A stretch of 64,000 nucleotides of DNA from Rutidosis leptorrhynchoides (lineage: Eukaryota; Streptophyta; Magnoliopsida; Asterales; Asteraceae): the NCBI RefSeq assembly GCF_046630445.1, contig NC_092336.1:205129001-205193000 (forward strand). Reading direction: 5' to 3'. Below, piece by piece: positions 10,479 to 25,742 of this stretch. Position numbers and translations under genes: made by a program. The notes below the pieces were generated by a model. That model saw only the letters and a list, made by a program, of their open reading frames with translations. It searched no databases and was not told the origin of the DNA. How positions within the stretch are numbered: the first letter of the stretch is position 1; each line of letters opens with the position of its first letter.

Positions 10479-12471
10479 AATAGCAAAACCCTTGACTGCA
10501 TTAACGCATAAAGGGAAGAAATTTGAATGGAATGATGAACAAGAGAAAGCGTTTCAGTTATTGAAGAAAAAGCTAACTACGGCACCTATATTGTCATTGC
10601 CTGAAGGGAATGATGATTTTGTGATTTATTGTGACGCATCAAAGCAAGGTCTCGGTTGTGTATTAATGCAACGAACGAAGGTGATTGCTTATGCGTCTAG
10701 ACAATTGAAGATTCACGAACAAAATTATACGACGCATGATTTGGAATTAGGCGCGGTTGTTTTTGCATTAAAGACTTGGAGGCACTACTTATATGGGGTC
10801 AAAAGTATTATATATACCGACCACAAAAGTCTTCAACACATATTTAATCAGAAACAACTGAATATGAGGCAGCGTAGGTGGATTGAATTATTGAATGATT
10901 ACGACTTTGAGATTCGTTACCACCCGGGAAAGGCAAATGTGGTAGCCGATGCCTTGAGCAGGAAGGACAGAGAACCCATTCGAGTAAAATCTATGAATAT
11001 AATGATTCATAATAACCTTACTACTCAAATAAAGGAGGCGCAACAAGGAGTTTTAAAAGAAGGAAATTTAAAGGATGAAATACCCAAAGGATCGGAGAAG
11101 CATCTTAATATTCGGGAAGACGGAACCCGGTATAGGGCTGAAAGGATTTGGGTACCAAAATTTGGAGATATGAGAGAAATGGTACTTAGAGAAGCTCATA
11201 AAACCAGATACTCAATACATCCTGGAACGGGGAAGATGTACAAGGATCTCAAGAAACATTTTTGGTGGCCGGGTATGAAAGCCGATGTTGCTAAATATGT
11301 AGGAGAATGTTTGACGTGTTCTAAGGTCAAAGCTGAGCATCAGAAACCATCAGGTCTACTTCAACAACCCGAAATCCCGGAATGGAAATGGGAAAACATT
11401 ACCATGGATTTCATCACTAAATTGCCAAGGACTGCAAGTGGTTTTGATACTATTTGGGTAATAGTTGATCGTCTCACCAAATCAGCACACTTCCTACCAA
11501 TAAGAGAAGATGACAAGATGGAGAAGTTAGCACGACTGTATTTGAAGGAAGTCGTCTCCAGACATGGAATACCAATCTCTATTATCTCTGATAGGGATGG
11601 CAGATTTATTTCAAGATTCTGGCAGACATTACAGCAAGCATTAGGAACTCGTCTAGACATGAGTACTGCCTATCATCCACAAACTGATGGGCAGAGCGAA
11701 AGGACGATACAAACGCTTGAAGACATGCTACGAGCATGTGTTATTGATTTCGGAAACGGTTGGGATCGACATCTACCGTTAGCAGAATTTTCCTACAACA
11801 ACAGCTACCATTCAAGCATTGAGATGGCGCCGTTTGAAGCACTTTATGGTAGAAAGTGCAGGTCTCCGATTTGTTGGAGTGAAGTGGGGGATAGACAGAT
11901 TACGGGTCCGGAGATTATACAAGAAACTACCGAGAAGATCATCCAAATTCAACAACGGTTGAAAACTGCCCAAAGTCGACAAAAGAGCTACGCTGACATT
12001 AAAAGAAAAGATATAGAATTTGAAATTGGAGAGATGGTCATGCTTAAAGTTGCACCTTGGAAAGGAGTTGTACGATTTGGTAAACGAGGGAAATTAAATC
12101 CAAGGTATATTGGACCATTCAAGATTATTGATCGTGTCGGACCAGTAGCTTACCGACTAGAGTTACCTCAACAACTCGCGGCTGTACATAACACTTTCCA
12201 CGTCTCGAATTTGAAGAAATGTTTTGCTAAAGAAGATCTCACTATTCCGTTAGATGAAATCCAAATCAACGAAAAACTTCAATTCATCGAAGAACCCGTC
12301 GAAATAATGGATCGTGAGGTTAAAAGACTTAAGCAAAACAAGATACCAATTGTTAAGGTTCGATGGAATGCTCGTAGAGGACCCGAGTTCACCTGGGAGC
12401 GTGAAGATCAGATGAAGAAGAAATACCCGCATCTATTTCCAGAAGATTCGTCAACACCTTCAACAGCTTAA
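10479..12471 (+). CDS. Tekay pol fragment: RNase H, integrase, chromodomain
   Basis: This is the continuation of the pol frame of W after insertion V; the ATG-less start is the insertion point, not a true start. RNase H shows [15 protein letters not shown] and [11 protein letters not shown]. Integrase has an HHCC zinc finger (HPGTGKMY ... CLTCSKVK) and a DDE core ([31 protein letters not shown]). The C-terminus has the GPFKII and [13 protein letters not shown] blocks and then a chromodomain-like end with [16 protein letters not shown], as in the Tekay/Del branch. Such chromodomains guide integration to heterochromatin, in keeping with the nest seen here. Confidence 0.92.
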
Positions 12472-12506
12472 AATTTCGGGACGAAATTTATTTAACGGGT
12501 AGGTAC
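12472..12506 (+). promoter_or_regulatory. Polypurine region of element W
   Basis: The motif AATTTCGGGACGAAATT followed by AACGGGTAGGTAC lies directly before the LTR start. The same motif precedes the 3' LTRs of X (about 22300), Z (about 33575) and Y (about 36995), so it is a shared plus-strand priming region of this Tekay group. The first half is itself an inverted repeat (AATTTCG/CGAAATT). Confidence 0.7.
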
Positions 12507-15500
12507 TGTAGTGACCCGAACTTTTCCATGTTTATATATATTAATTGAGATTGATATTTACATGATTAAACGTTTCCAACATGTTAAGCAATCAAACTTG
12601 TTAAGACTTGATTAATTGAAATAGGTTTCATATAGACAATTGACTACCCAAGTTGACCGGTGATTCACGAACGTTAAAACTTGTAAAAACTATATGATGA
12701 CATATATATGGTTATATATATAGTTAACATGATATTATGATAAGTAAACATATCATTAAGTATATTAACAATGAACTACATATGTAAAAACAAGACTACT
12801 AACTTAATGATTTTTAAACGAGACATATATGTAACGATTATCGTTGTAACGACATTTAAATGTATATATATCATATTAAGATATATTAATATATCATAAT
12901 ATCATGATAATATAATAATTTAACATCTCATTAGATATAATAAACAATGGGTTAACAACATTAATTGAGATCGTTAACTTAAAGGTTTCAAAACAACACT
13001 TACATGTAACGACTAACGATGACTTAACGACTCCGTTAAAATGTATATACATGTAGTGTATTTAGATGTATTAAAATACTTTTGGAAGACTTCAATACAT
13101 ATATCGAAACACTCATACTTAACGAAAATGGTTACAGTTACTTTCCCATTCTTTTCTTTCATCAAGAATTCTAGTCGTATTCTTACCCGTATTATACACA
13201 GCTTCAAAACGTACTTACTATGGGTATATACCAATAGGAACTAGCATGGGATTCCACTCTTGATTATGTCATGTATGACTAATCAATTTTAACTTCTACC
13301 ATGAGCTAGTCAACTAACTAGAACTCCTTTTAACCCCACTCACCACTCACCAATTAACACTCATCATTCACTCCATTTCACTTCCAAATCTCTTTCTAAT
13401 TCTCTCTCAACACACCCACACTATTATGAACGTATTTTTCCAGTAGTTAATCATCATCTTCATCAAAAATCACTTCAAGAATCAAGCTATAATCATCATA
13501 GGAAGAACACTTCAAGAATACTTCAAAAATCCCTTCAAGTTTACTAATTTACTTCCAAGCTTTCTAATCCATTCCAAGTAATCATCTAAGATCAAGAAAC
13601 CTTTGTTATATACAGTAGGTTATCTTTCTTATTCAAGGTAATATTCATATTCAAACTTTGATTCAATTTCTATAACTATAAACTATCTTAATTCGAGCAA
13701 AAATCTTACTTGAACTTGTTTTTGTGTCATGATCCTACTTCAAGAACTTTCAAGCCATCCAAGATCCTTTGAAGCTAGATCATTTCTTGTCACTTCCAGT
13801 AGGTTTACCTACTAAACTTGAGGTAGTAATGATGTTCATAACATCATTCGATTCATATATATAAAACTATCTTATTCGAAGGTTTAAACTCGTAATCACT
13901 AGAACATAGTTTAGTTAATTCTAAACTTGTTCGCAAACAAAAGTTAATCCTTCTAACTTGACTTTTAAAATTAACTAAACACATGTTATATATCTATATG
14001 ATATGCTAACTTAATGATTTAAAACCTGGAAACACGAAAAACACCGTAAAACCGGATTTACGCCGTCGTAGTAACACCGCGGGCTGTTTTGGGTTAGTTA
14101 ATTAAAAACTATGATAAACTTTGATTTAAAAGTTGTTATTCTGAGAAAATGATTTTTATTATGAACATGAAACTATATCCAAAAATTATGGTTAAACTCA
14201 AAGTGGAAGTATGTTTTCTAAAATGGTCATCTAGACGTCGTTCTTTCGACTGAAATGACTACCTTTACAAAAACGACTTGTAACTTATTTTTCCGACTAT
14301 AAACCTATACTTTTTCTGTGTAGATTCATAAAATACAGTTCAATATGAAACCATAGCAATTTGATTCATTCAAAACGGATTTAAAATGAAGAAGTTATGG
14401 GTAAAACAAGATTGGATAATTTTTATCATTTTAGCTACGTGAAAATTGGTAACAAATCTATTCCAACCATAACTTAATCAACTTGTATTGTATATTATGT
14501 AATCTTGAGATACCATAGACACGTATACAATGTTTCGACCTATCATGTCGACACATCTATATATATTTCGGAACAACCATAGACACTCTATATGTGAATG
14601 TTGGAGTTAGCTATACAGGGTTGAGGTTGATTCCAAAATATATATAGTTTGAGTTGTGATCAATACTGAGATACGTATACACTGGGTCGTGGATTGATTC
14701 AAGATAATATTTATTGATTTATTTCTGTACATCTAACTGTGGACAACTAGTTGTAGGTTACTAACGAGGACAGCTGACTTAATAAACTTAAAACATCAAA
14801 ATATATTAAAAGTGTTGTAAATATATTTTGAACATACTTTAATATATATGTATATATTGTTATAGGTTCGTGAATCAACAGTGGCCAAGTCTTACTTCTC
14901 GACGAAGTAAAAATCTGTGAAAGTGAGTTATAGTCCCACTTTTAAAATCTAATATTTTTGGGATGAGAATACATGCAGGTTTTATAAATGATTTACAAAA
15001 TAGACACAAGTACGTGAAACTACATTCTATGGTTGAATTATCGAAATCGAATATGCCCCTTTTTATTAAGTCTGGTAATCTAAGAATTAGGGAACAGACA
15101 CCCTAATTGACGCGAATCCTAAAGATAGATCTATTGGGCCTAACAAACCCCATCCAAAGTACCGGATGCTTTAGTACTTCGAAATTATATCATATCCGAA
15201 GGGTGTCCCGGAATGATGGGGATATTCTTATATATGCATCTTGTTATTGTCGGTTACCAGGTGTTCACCATATGAATGATTTTTATCTCTATGTATGGGA
15301 TGTGTATTGAAATATGAAATCTTGTGGTCTATTATTATGATTTGATATATATAGGTTAAACCTATAACTCACCAACATTTTTGTTGACGTTTTAAGCATG
15401 TTTATTCTCAGGTGATTATTAAGAGCTTCCGCTGTCGCATACTTAAATAAGGACAAGATTTGGAGTCCATGCTTGTATGATATTGTGTAAAAACTGCATT

Positions 15501-15754
15501 CAAGAAACTTATTTTGTTGTAACATATTTGTATTGTAAATCATTATGTAATGGTCGTGTGTAAACAGGATATTTTAGATTATCATTATTTGATAATCTAC
15601 GTAAAGCTTTTTAAACCTTTATTGATGAAATAAAGGTTATGGTTTGTTTTAAAATGAATGCAGTCTTTGAAAAACGTCTCATATAGAGGTCAAAACCTCG
15701 CAACGAAATCAATTAATATGGAACGTTTTTAATCAATAAGAACGGGACATTTCA
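12507..15754 (+). repeat. 3' LTR of element W (Tekay)
   Basis: The LTR starts TGTAGTGACCCG and ends GGGACATTTCA (3248 bp). It carries segments shared with the LTRs of X, Y and Z: a GTGAGT site near 14923, GAGAATACATGC, the palindrome ATAGATCTAT (15125-15134), and ACTCACCAAC...GTTGAC followed by TTTATTCTCAGGT near 15411. The shared order shows that the four LTR families have a common origin. The 5' partner is outside the window. Confidence 0.85.
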
Positions 15755-16244
15755 ATATATATATATATAAATAAAAGTATATTAAAAATAAATATTAAAT
15801 GTTTGTAATACTCGTTTGATGTTCTGATTGATATTAAGAAAGTTAAATTTGAACTTATGTAATTTTTAAAATAAAAGGTGATCCGAAAATGAGTTATATA
15901 AGTTATAGGCTTATTAAAAGTATATTTAGGATCTAATTATTTAATTTCAACACTTTTCATATTTCACCCCTAAATAAGAGGGACAGTTGATATAATTTTT
16001 ATTCAATAAATTAAGGATCAAATGTTATACCATAATGATCAAAATAAATAAATATAGTTAATTTAAAATATGGGATTTTTTTCAGAACACTTTAATTCGC
16101 CACTGAGTAACAACGGAGCCCGAATTAATATCTCCATATTATATGTCGACTGGGAAATAGTATTAAATCCGTGAATTGAATTTATGTCAATATTACTGTT
16201 TTATTTTTTTGTTTCATTCTCACATTGATTAAAGGGTGTTAATT

Positions 16245-16276
<32 letters not shown>

Positions 16277-17603
16277 AAAAGTTTTACAACTGTGTTTGTG
16301 TTGTTTCCTATTTCTCCACTTCATCATATATTTTATATAAGTACACAAAATTGCATAAAAGTTATATATATAGATATATAGATATGTAACCACTGAACCA
16401 TCATCACCCAATAGCCTTCACCACTTGATCTTTTATTGTTTCTTGTTTCTTTTGTAAACCACCAAGGTTCCATCATCACCAACCGTCGACCACCCGAAAA
16501 CCGCCTCAACATTAAACCAAGACTACCACCTACAAAACACCACCACTAAACAATCGCCATCTTCACTACTCGATTAAAATGTGTGTTCAAGATATGCATC
16601 ATCATACAACACCACAACACATCACTGGCCACCATCCTCCACCATCACCACGTCATTAAAACCGCCACCATACTCACCAACGGATACCTCACAGCCACCA
16701 CCACCGTGATCATAACCGCCATCAACCACCCCCTTTATTCCCCAAGAAAACACCTTCACCACCGTAACAAACCTCCCACCACCACTTCACCACCGGGTAA
16801 CCACTATCTTCTAACACCCCCACTTTCCTTATATTTTTTTTTCTGTTTATTTCACAGTCGCCATCACCTCTTTGATAAACACCACAAACCACCTATGTTA
16901 CTATTCTGGTGCTGTTAATTACATGTTTCTATTTCGGTTTAAACAACGAGCAAGACGATGGAAAATAGGGTTGTTCATGGGGAAGACGATGAATAGTATT
17001 TTTTTTCTTTTCTTTTCTTCTCGTTAAACAGCAAACACCAACAAACTACTGTTATTATTCCTCCTCTGTTTCTGATTGCATCGAATGACATCCACCCTCG
17101 ACTACTCCAGTTAAAAAAAAAAATGAACGAACCGCTGCTAACTTCCATCGTTTTATTTTTTTTTCTTCCCTTCCCTCGTTCAGCCCATTAATCATTGGAA
17201 GCCCAACAAGGATTAACTTAAGCCTAAATATTATTTCTGGCCCAACAAAAGTTTGTGTCGAGCTGGTTATATTTTTTTTTTTTTTTCGATTTATAAACCC
17301 ATGATTGATTGAATCAAGAAGATGATTAATGATGATGAAGATGAAAACGTGAGATGATAATGGGTCTGTTAAAATGATCGTGGTAATGGTTATGATTAAG
17401 AGAAAATGTTATTGAATTAATGAAGAAGAAGAAGAAATAAGGGAAACGGGAAAATAGAGGTTAAATAAAATTAAAATGCGCATTTATTCAGAAAAGTAGC
17501 AAGCGGAGCATTGGTTTAGGATGTTGACGGGTCAACTAGAAGTCGCGGGTTCTATCCCGGGTTGAGGCAGTTTAATTTCTTTTTAAGGTTTCAAGGTATT
17601 ACA

Positions 17604-17691
<88 letters not shown>

Positions 17692-18968
17692 AGAGTTAGT
17701 ATTATTATTATTATCATTATTAACTTTATCATTTTTATTACTAACATAAGTATTATTATTATTATCATCATTATGGTTATTAATGTTATTATTATTATTA
17801 TTAAAAACTATCATATTATCATTATTAATAATTATTTTTATCGTTATTGTTATTATCAATGTTTTTATTATCGTTATCATTATTAAATCTAATCATTATT
17901 ATTCTCAATATGAATATATTATCATATTAACTATTATCATTATAAGTATTATTATTTTTATCATTATTAAAAAGTATTATCATTATTATTATTATTATTA
18001 TTTTAATATTTTTTTAGTATTATTGTAATTATTTTTAGTAAACAAATGTTATCTATACACGACAACTAATATTACATACTAATATGTTTTCAACTAATAT
18101 ACTACCATTTATATTGATAAAACTTTAATTAAATTATATATCATATATTTATTATAAGTATAATCATATTTAAAGATACTAATTTTAATAAATTATAAAA
18201 TATAAGTAAACTTAGCTAATTACATGGGATGTGTATTAATGTATATGCAACTGATATAGGTTCGTAAATCCGAGATCAATCCTATACTTGTTAAATGACG
18301 TCATATGTATTTTTACTACAAAATACAGTATGGTGAGTTTCATTTGCTCCCTTTTTAATTGTTTTTGCAATATATATTTTTGGGCTGAGAATACATGCGC
18401 TGCTTTTATAAATGTTTACAAAATAGATACAAGTACTTAAAAATATATTCTACGTTGAGTTGTACCACTGGCATATTTCCTGTAGCTTGGTAACTACTAT
18501 TTACATGGGTATTGTAAACGCGAATCCTGTTGATAGATCTATCGGGCTTGACAACCCCAACCGGACTGGACGACCAGTATTCAACGGCTGCACAGTACTT
18601 CATTTCGGTGACTACACTTGGTACGGTGTAGTGAGATTTCATAATAAAGGGAATATGCGACGTGATTAAATGTTAAGTATGGTTACCAAGTGCTCAACCA
18701 CTTAGAATGCTTTACATACACTTGCGAGTGTATTATGTTTATGATTGTGAAATCTTGTGGTCTATTAAAATATTGAAATGATTGTTATGATAAACCTATG
18801 AACTCACCAACCTTTTGGTTGACATTTTAAAGCATGTTTATTCTCAGGTACGAATTAAGTCTTCCGCTGTGCATTTGCTCAATTTAAGGGCATTACTTGG
18901 AGTTGATCATCGCAATGGGACCAAATATTGATGACTTCGTCCAGGTGGATAAGGACGGGTCCTCACAG
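15755..18968 (+). repeat. 5' LTR of X (left about 175 bp displaced by W)
   Basis: It matches 22510-25742 almost base for base. Contents are a CCA/CAC-rich stretch (16480-16900) that gives only spurious frames, a tRNA-like segment (about 17495-17565), a long (ATT)n tract, and the conserved Tekay LTR tail. A TATATAA at 16334 is a possible promoter element. It ends GGGTCCTCACA, followed by the primer-binding site. Confidence 0.88.
17605..17690 (+). repeat. (ATT)n microsatellite in X 5' LTR
   Basis: This is an uninterrupted (ATT)n run of about 86 bases, followed by 300 bases of degenerate ATT/ATC triplets. The twin tract in the 3' LTR (24375-24471) is longer, showing slippage since insertion. 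Long Asn- or Ile-only frames here are artefacts. Confidence 0.95.
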
Positions 18969-18970
18969 GT

Positions 18971-18983
18971 GGTATCAGAGCGT
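18971..18983 (+). promoter_or_regulatory. Primer-binding site of X (tRNA-iMet)
   Basis: TGGTATCAGAGCG lies two bases after the LTR end. It is complementary to the 3' end of plant initiator methionine tRNA, the usual primer for Tekay reverse transcription. Confidence 0.9.
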
Positions 18984-19399
18984 TGGTCCTAGCGAATCAG
19001 GTCTTGCATTAGTGTGTCTAACTGATAGTTGTCAGGATGCATTAGCAAGTCTGGACTTCGACCTTAGCTGCATATTATAAGTATTGTTTATCATTTCTAG
19101 TGGAAAATTACATGCTTATCATTCCTAAGTCTAGACACGACTTCGTGCACTTATTTGATAGATAGTGTACAGATAAATTCATATCTTAGCGTATCTGTTA
19201 CTGTAGACTTTATCTGACACGTTTCCTTAATTTCCTCCGCAATTTACGGGATCTTCTGTAATATATACATGTATTCTATGTAATTAGAATATCAACCGAT
19301 ATCCAAAAATCATCTCATATCGAAAAATCCTTTATATAACCGTACTAGACGGAACTCGCAACTAGTTCAAATTCCTTAGATTCCCACAGCTATTTCGAT

Positions 19400-19795
19400 A
19401 TGGAATTCGACTCAAGCTCCGAAGACAGTATAACCGGAATGGATCAACCAGTTAGTCATCACCGATTCTGGATGAATTGGGGATGGGTTCGTAGCCTACT
19501 TAATCATTGGAGGCATGAAGAAGGTGATCCCTTCCACCAACCGAATTCACCTCTGGGTGAAGAACCTGAAGCACTTACCGGCGAACCTGTCCGAAACACC
19601 ATTTTCTCTCTCATTTCCCGAGTATCTCGTCACGATCATATACTATACCAAATTCTAGATCTTATTTATCCACTCGCCCGAACCGACAGTCACCCCGGTA
19701 TAATAGAAGAAGTCAACGAGCTTCGCGCTCGAGTAGTGGCTTTAGAGAATATGGTGCGAAGGTTACAAACACCAGCAGTAGCACCAGCAGCATAA
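19400..19795 (+). CDS. Short gag-like ORF of element X
   Basis: This ORF encodes 131 residues. It begins with a Ser/Asp/Glu-rich stretch (SSSEDS), then has WGWVRSLLNHWRHEEG and LTGEPVRNTIFSL, and ends in a predicted coiled coil (EEVNELRARVVALENMVRRL) and an Ala/Pro tail. The same blocks occur in the ORF of Z (30366-30956), and they resemble the N-terminal part of Tekay gag. Capsid and zinc-knuckle regions are absent. Whether it is still made as a protein is unknown. Confidence 0.65.
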   Translation: MEFDSSSEDSITGMDQPVSHHRFWMNWGWVRSLLNHWRHEEGDPFHQPNSPLGEEPEALTGEPVRNTIFSLISRVSRHDHILYQILDLIYPLARTDSHPGIIEEVNELRARVVALENMVRRLQTPAVAPAA

Positions 19796-21364
19796 CCAGT
19801 ACCACCATCACCAACATCAATATCTTCATCCCACATCTCAATATCAAAATCATTACCACAAACATCAACATCATACGCACCATACATACCAAAGAGTACC
19901 AACAACAATGAAGGATGAAGTATTGATCCATAACTTCATTGATATTCTGCGAAGAATATGTGGTTCCTAATAATTTTAGAGATTACATATTCTAGATCAA
20001 ACCGAAAATCATATGAGCTTAATATCATATTAACTCATTAAATCCATGATTTTATCTGAAGAAAATATATATGTATATATGTTTTCACAAAAATTGTAAT
20101 TAAAAATTCATTCGTACAAACTGTTAATGGTGAAAATAATTTAACGGGTAGGTAATACCCGAGGAATATTTTGATTTCACATTATTAAGTTATACTGTAC
20201 ATTCTTCGAATCTGATTCTACAGTCATTTACTATCCTACTTACACAGATATACGAATATGTTCACCACAAAATAACCATTTCCATTCAATTTCATATTTG
20301 AATTTTGACTTCTCAGAATCCAACAAGTGGCATAATGAAGAAAACATTTGACAAAATAAAATTTGTTAGAAACAAACAAATTAACTATGAGAAAAATTTT
20401 GTTAAGAATTCACGCTAACTGTTCCAACTAACTGTTCCTAGCTAACAGATTACATTTTATTTATCGCAATTTATTTATCGCAATTTACATTCTCTCAATT
20501 TTATTTATCGTCATTTAATTTCTGTTATTTACTTTACGCACTTTATTTATCGTCATTTAATTTTTGTTATTTATTTTACGCACTTTAAATAACGGGACAT
20601 GTATACAAGGTTTCAACCTATCATATCGACCCATCTATATATATGTTTCGGAACAACCATAGACACTCTATATGTGAATGTTGGAGTTGGCTATACAGGG
20701 TTGAGGTTGATTTCAAAATATATATATGGTTTGAGTTGTGATCAATACTGAGACCGGTACACGGGTCACGATACGTATTAATTAATTCGAATATTATATA
20801 TTAAATTATATATGAATATATTGGACTATTGGACAATTGGACTATTGAACTGCTAACTTTGGACAATTAAAATGAATTAAAATATTGATTATAATATATG
20901 AAACTAAACAATTCTTCAAGTTTGCCACTTGATTTCATCTTAAACCTCATTCGTATTTTGATGATTACAATTTGCGTTCAAACCTTTCATGATTCTTGAA
21001 AACACCTTAATCAAGAAGATGAACCAACCGTACTTCATCTACGGAAGAAAAGATTGATGCATATAGTTATGCACCTGAAAAACTCTCGAAAACTGAGTAA
21101 ACATTTAACACATATCTGTGCTAGCTCCTTTGGCGTTATTATTACCCAAAGTAACTTTGCAATTCCTTTCCAAATTAGCCAAATTTTGTCACAGCCCCAG
21201 CAAGTTGAGTTCGACTTTTCGTTTAAAACAACCTTATTATAACCTCTGAATATATACGTGCTTATTTATTGTTACCAGAAAACCTTTTATATTCCACCAT
21301 ACTACCATCAGCGTTTAATCATCCCAAAACGCAATTCTCCTGAAAATACCTCGATTTGATAACC

Positions 21365-21600
21365 AATGATCCAGATCCGTTAACTTTGAAAATGCTGACG
21401 AAGCAGCATGTAGTAAATGGTCTTAATGGCCAAAAGTGATGATAAAAGGATGGAGTGTTGGGAACGCTCGATAGAAAATTTGGTACTGAAAAACGGATTG
21501 AGCAAACTATGAAGGAGATCAAGGATAAATACAAGGACCAAACCCTATATTCAAAGAACCCAGATAAATCTGGATCCGATGAAATCTTTAGAGAATATCC
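21365..21600 (+). pseudogene. Captured fragment of a poly(A)-binding protein gene in X
   Basis: A short stretch encodes VNFENADEAA, the hallmark of the third RNA-recognition motif of plant cytoplasmic poly(A)-binding protein. Further on, EKRIEQTMKEIKDKY matches the linker after that motif. The fragment is broken and collinear with the one in Z (31740-31955). It is a transduplicated piece of a host gene carried by the element, not a working gene. Family recognition is from memory of PAB2/PAB8-type proteins. Confidence 0.75.
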
Positions 21601-21837
21601 TGCTCCGTCCCTACGTTAAAATCTTGCGGAAATTTTTTTTTTTCCTTATCAACTTTCAAACTTAGAAATTCTAAAATATCATCATAAATATCTTCGATAT
21701 TTCTGAGGATATTTTCATAAATATTCTTGTCCGAAATTATCTACCTCTTCGTGTTTTCTTTATTCCATTATATTGGAAACTTCTGTAAAATCTAAGTATA
21801 AACTATGAATGAATAGCAGAAAAGTGTTGGGAATTGA

Positions 21838-21952
21838 AGCATGGGTTAGTATAATATAATGACGCTTGGCCAACGTGATTATATTACAGTAAGTCATGCT
21901 GAGGTTCTAATGAAATATGATGATGGTTCACAGTAGATTATACCATCATCAT
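21838..21952 (+). other. Twin potential RNA hairpins in X
   Basis: Hairpin 1: TAATATAATGACG (21852-21864) pairs with CGTGATTATATTA (21874-21886) with one mismatch, inside an outer stem GCATG.../...CATGC (21838-21899). The loop centre TTGGCCAA is self-complementary. Hairpin 2: ATGATGATGGT (21917-21927) pairs perfectly with ACCATCATCAT (21942-21952). Equivalent structures occur in Z and Y. The role is unknown; packaging or dimerisation is an inference. Confidence 0.6.
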
Positions 21953-22334
21953 GTGCCATGTTACACCATTCTTTCATTATACTTAATCTTTAAAGCATAT
22001 CACAGAAATATTTCCTTAATATTTCTGTTCTTCCGTAATTCCAACAGTTTGATAATAAATCGTGTTATTACATTCTCTTTCTGATTAGAAGATTTTCTTT
22101 AAATTCCATGAATTTCGGAAATTCACCATGACTATGTCAAAAGTTAAATCTCTATCTCGATCTTTTGTGATAGCTCCACTCATACGCTTTAAGTAATCGA
22201 ATTGTTTTATCCATATTACTCAATGATGATAAAACTCTATTTAACAATTCAAATTCGTCACAAAAACATTTTTATTGTTAGCCATGACGACCTCGATCAA
22301 ATTTCGGGACGAAATTTCTTTAACGGGTAGGTAC

Positions 22335-25742
<3,408 letters not shown>

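Larger units (their letters stand above)
10479..15754 (+). mobile_element. Element W: Tekay/Del chromovirus (Ty3/gypsy), part right of V
   Basis: This is the right-hand part of a chromovirus interrupted by V. The pol frame resumes directly after V's target duplication, and the preceding reverse transcriptase must lie left of the window. The part visible here has RNase H, integrase and chromodomain in one open frame, then a polypurine region and a 3.25-kb 3' LTR. It looks whole as far as it can be seen apart from V's insertion. It is itself inserted in the 5' LTR of X, in a TA-rich spot. Confidence 0.9.

Noticed and set aside
16583-16918. His/Pro/Thr-rich frame of 111 aa (twin at 23339-23686)
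   Set aside because: It lies in a CCA/CAC-rich part of the LTR, has no domain, and is kept in both copies only because the LTRs are twins.
17583-18028. Asn-, Ile- and Leu-rich open frames on both strands (also 24354-24844)
   Set aside because: They are translations of (ATT)n and degenerate ATT/ATC triplets in the X LTRs, not genes.
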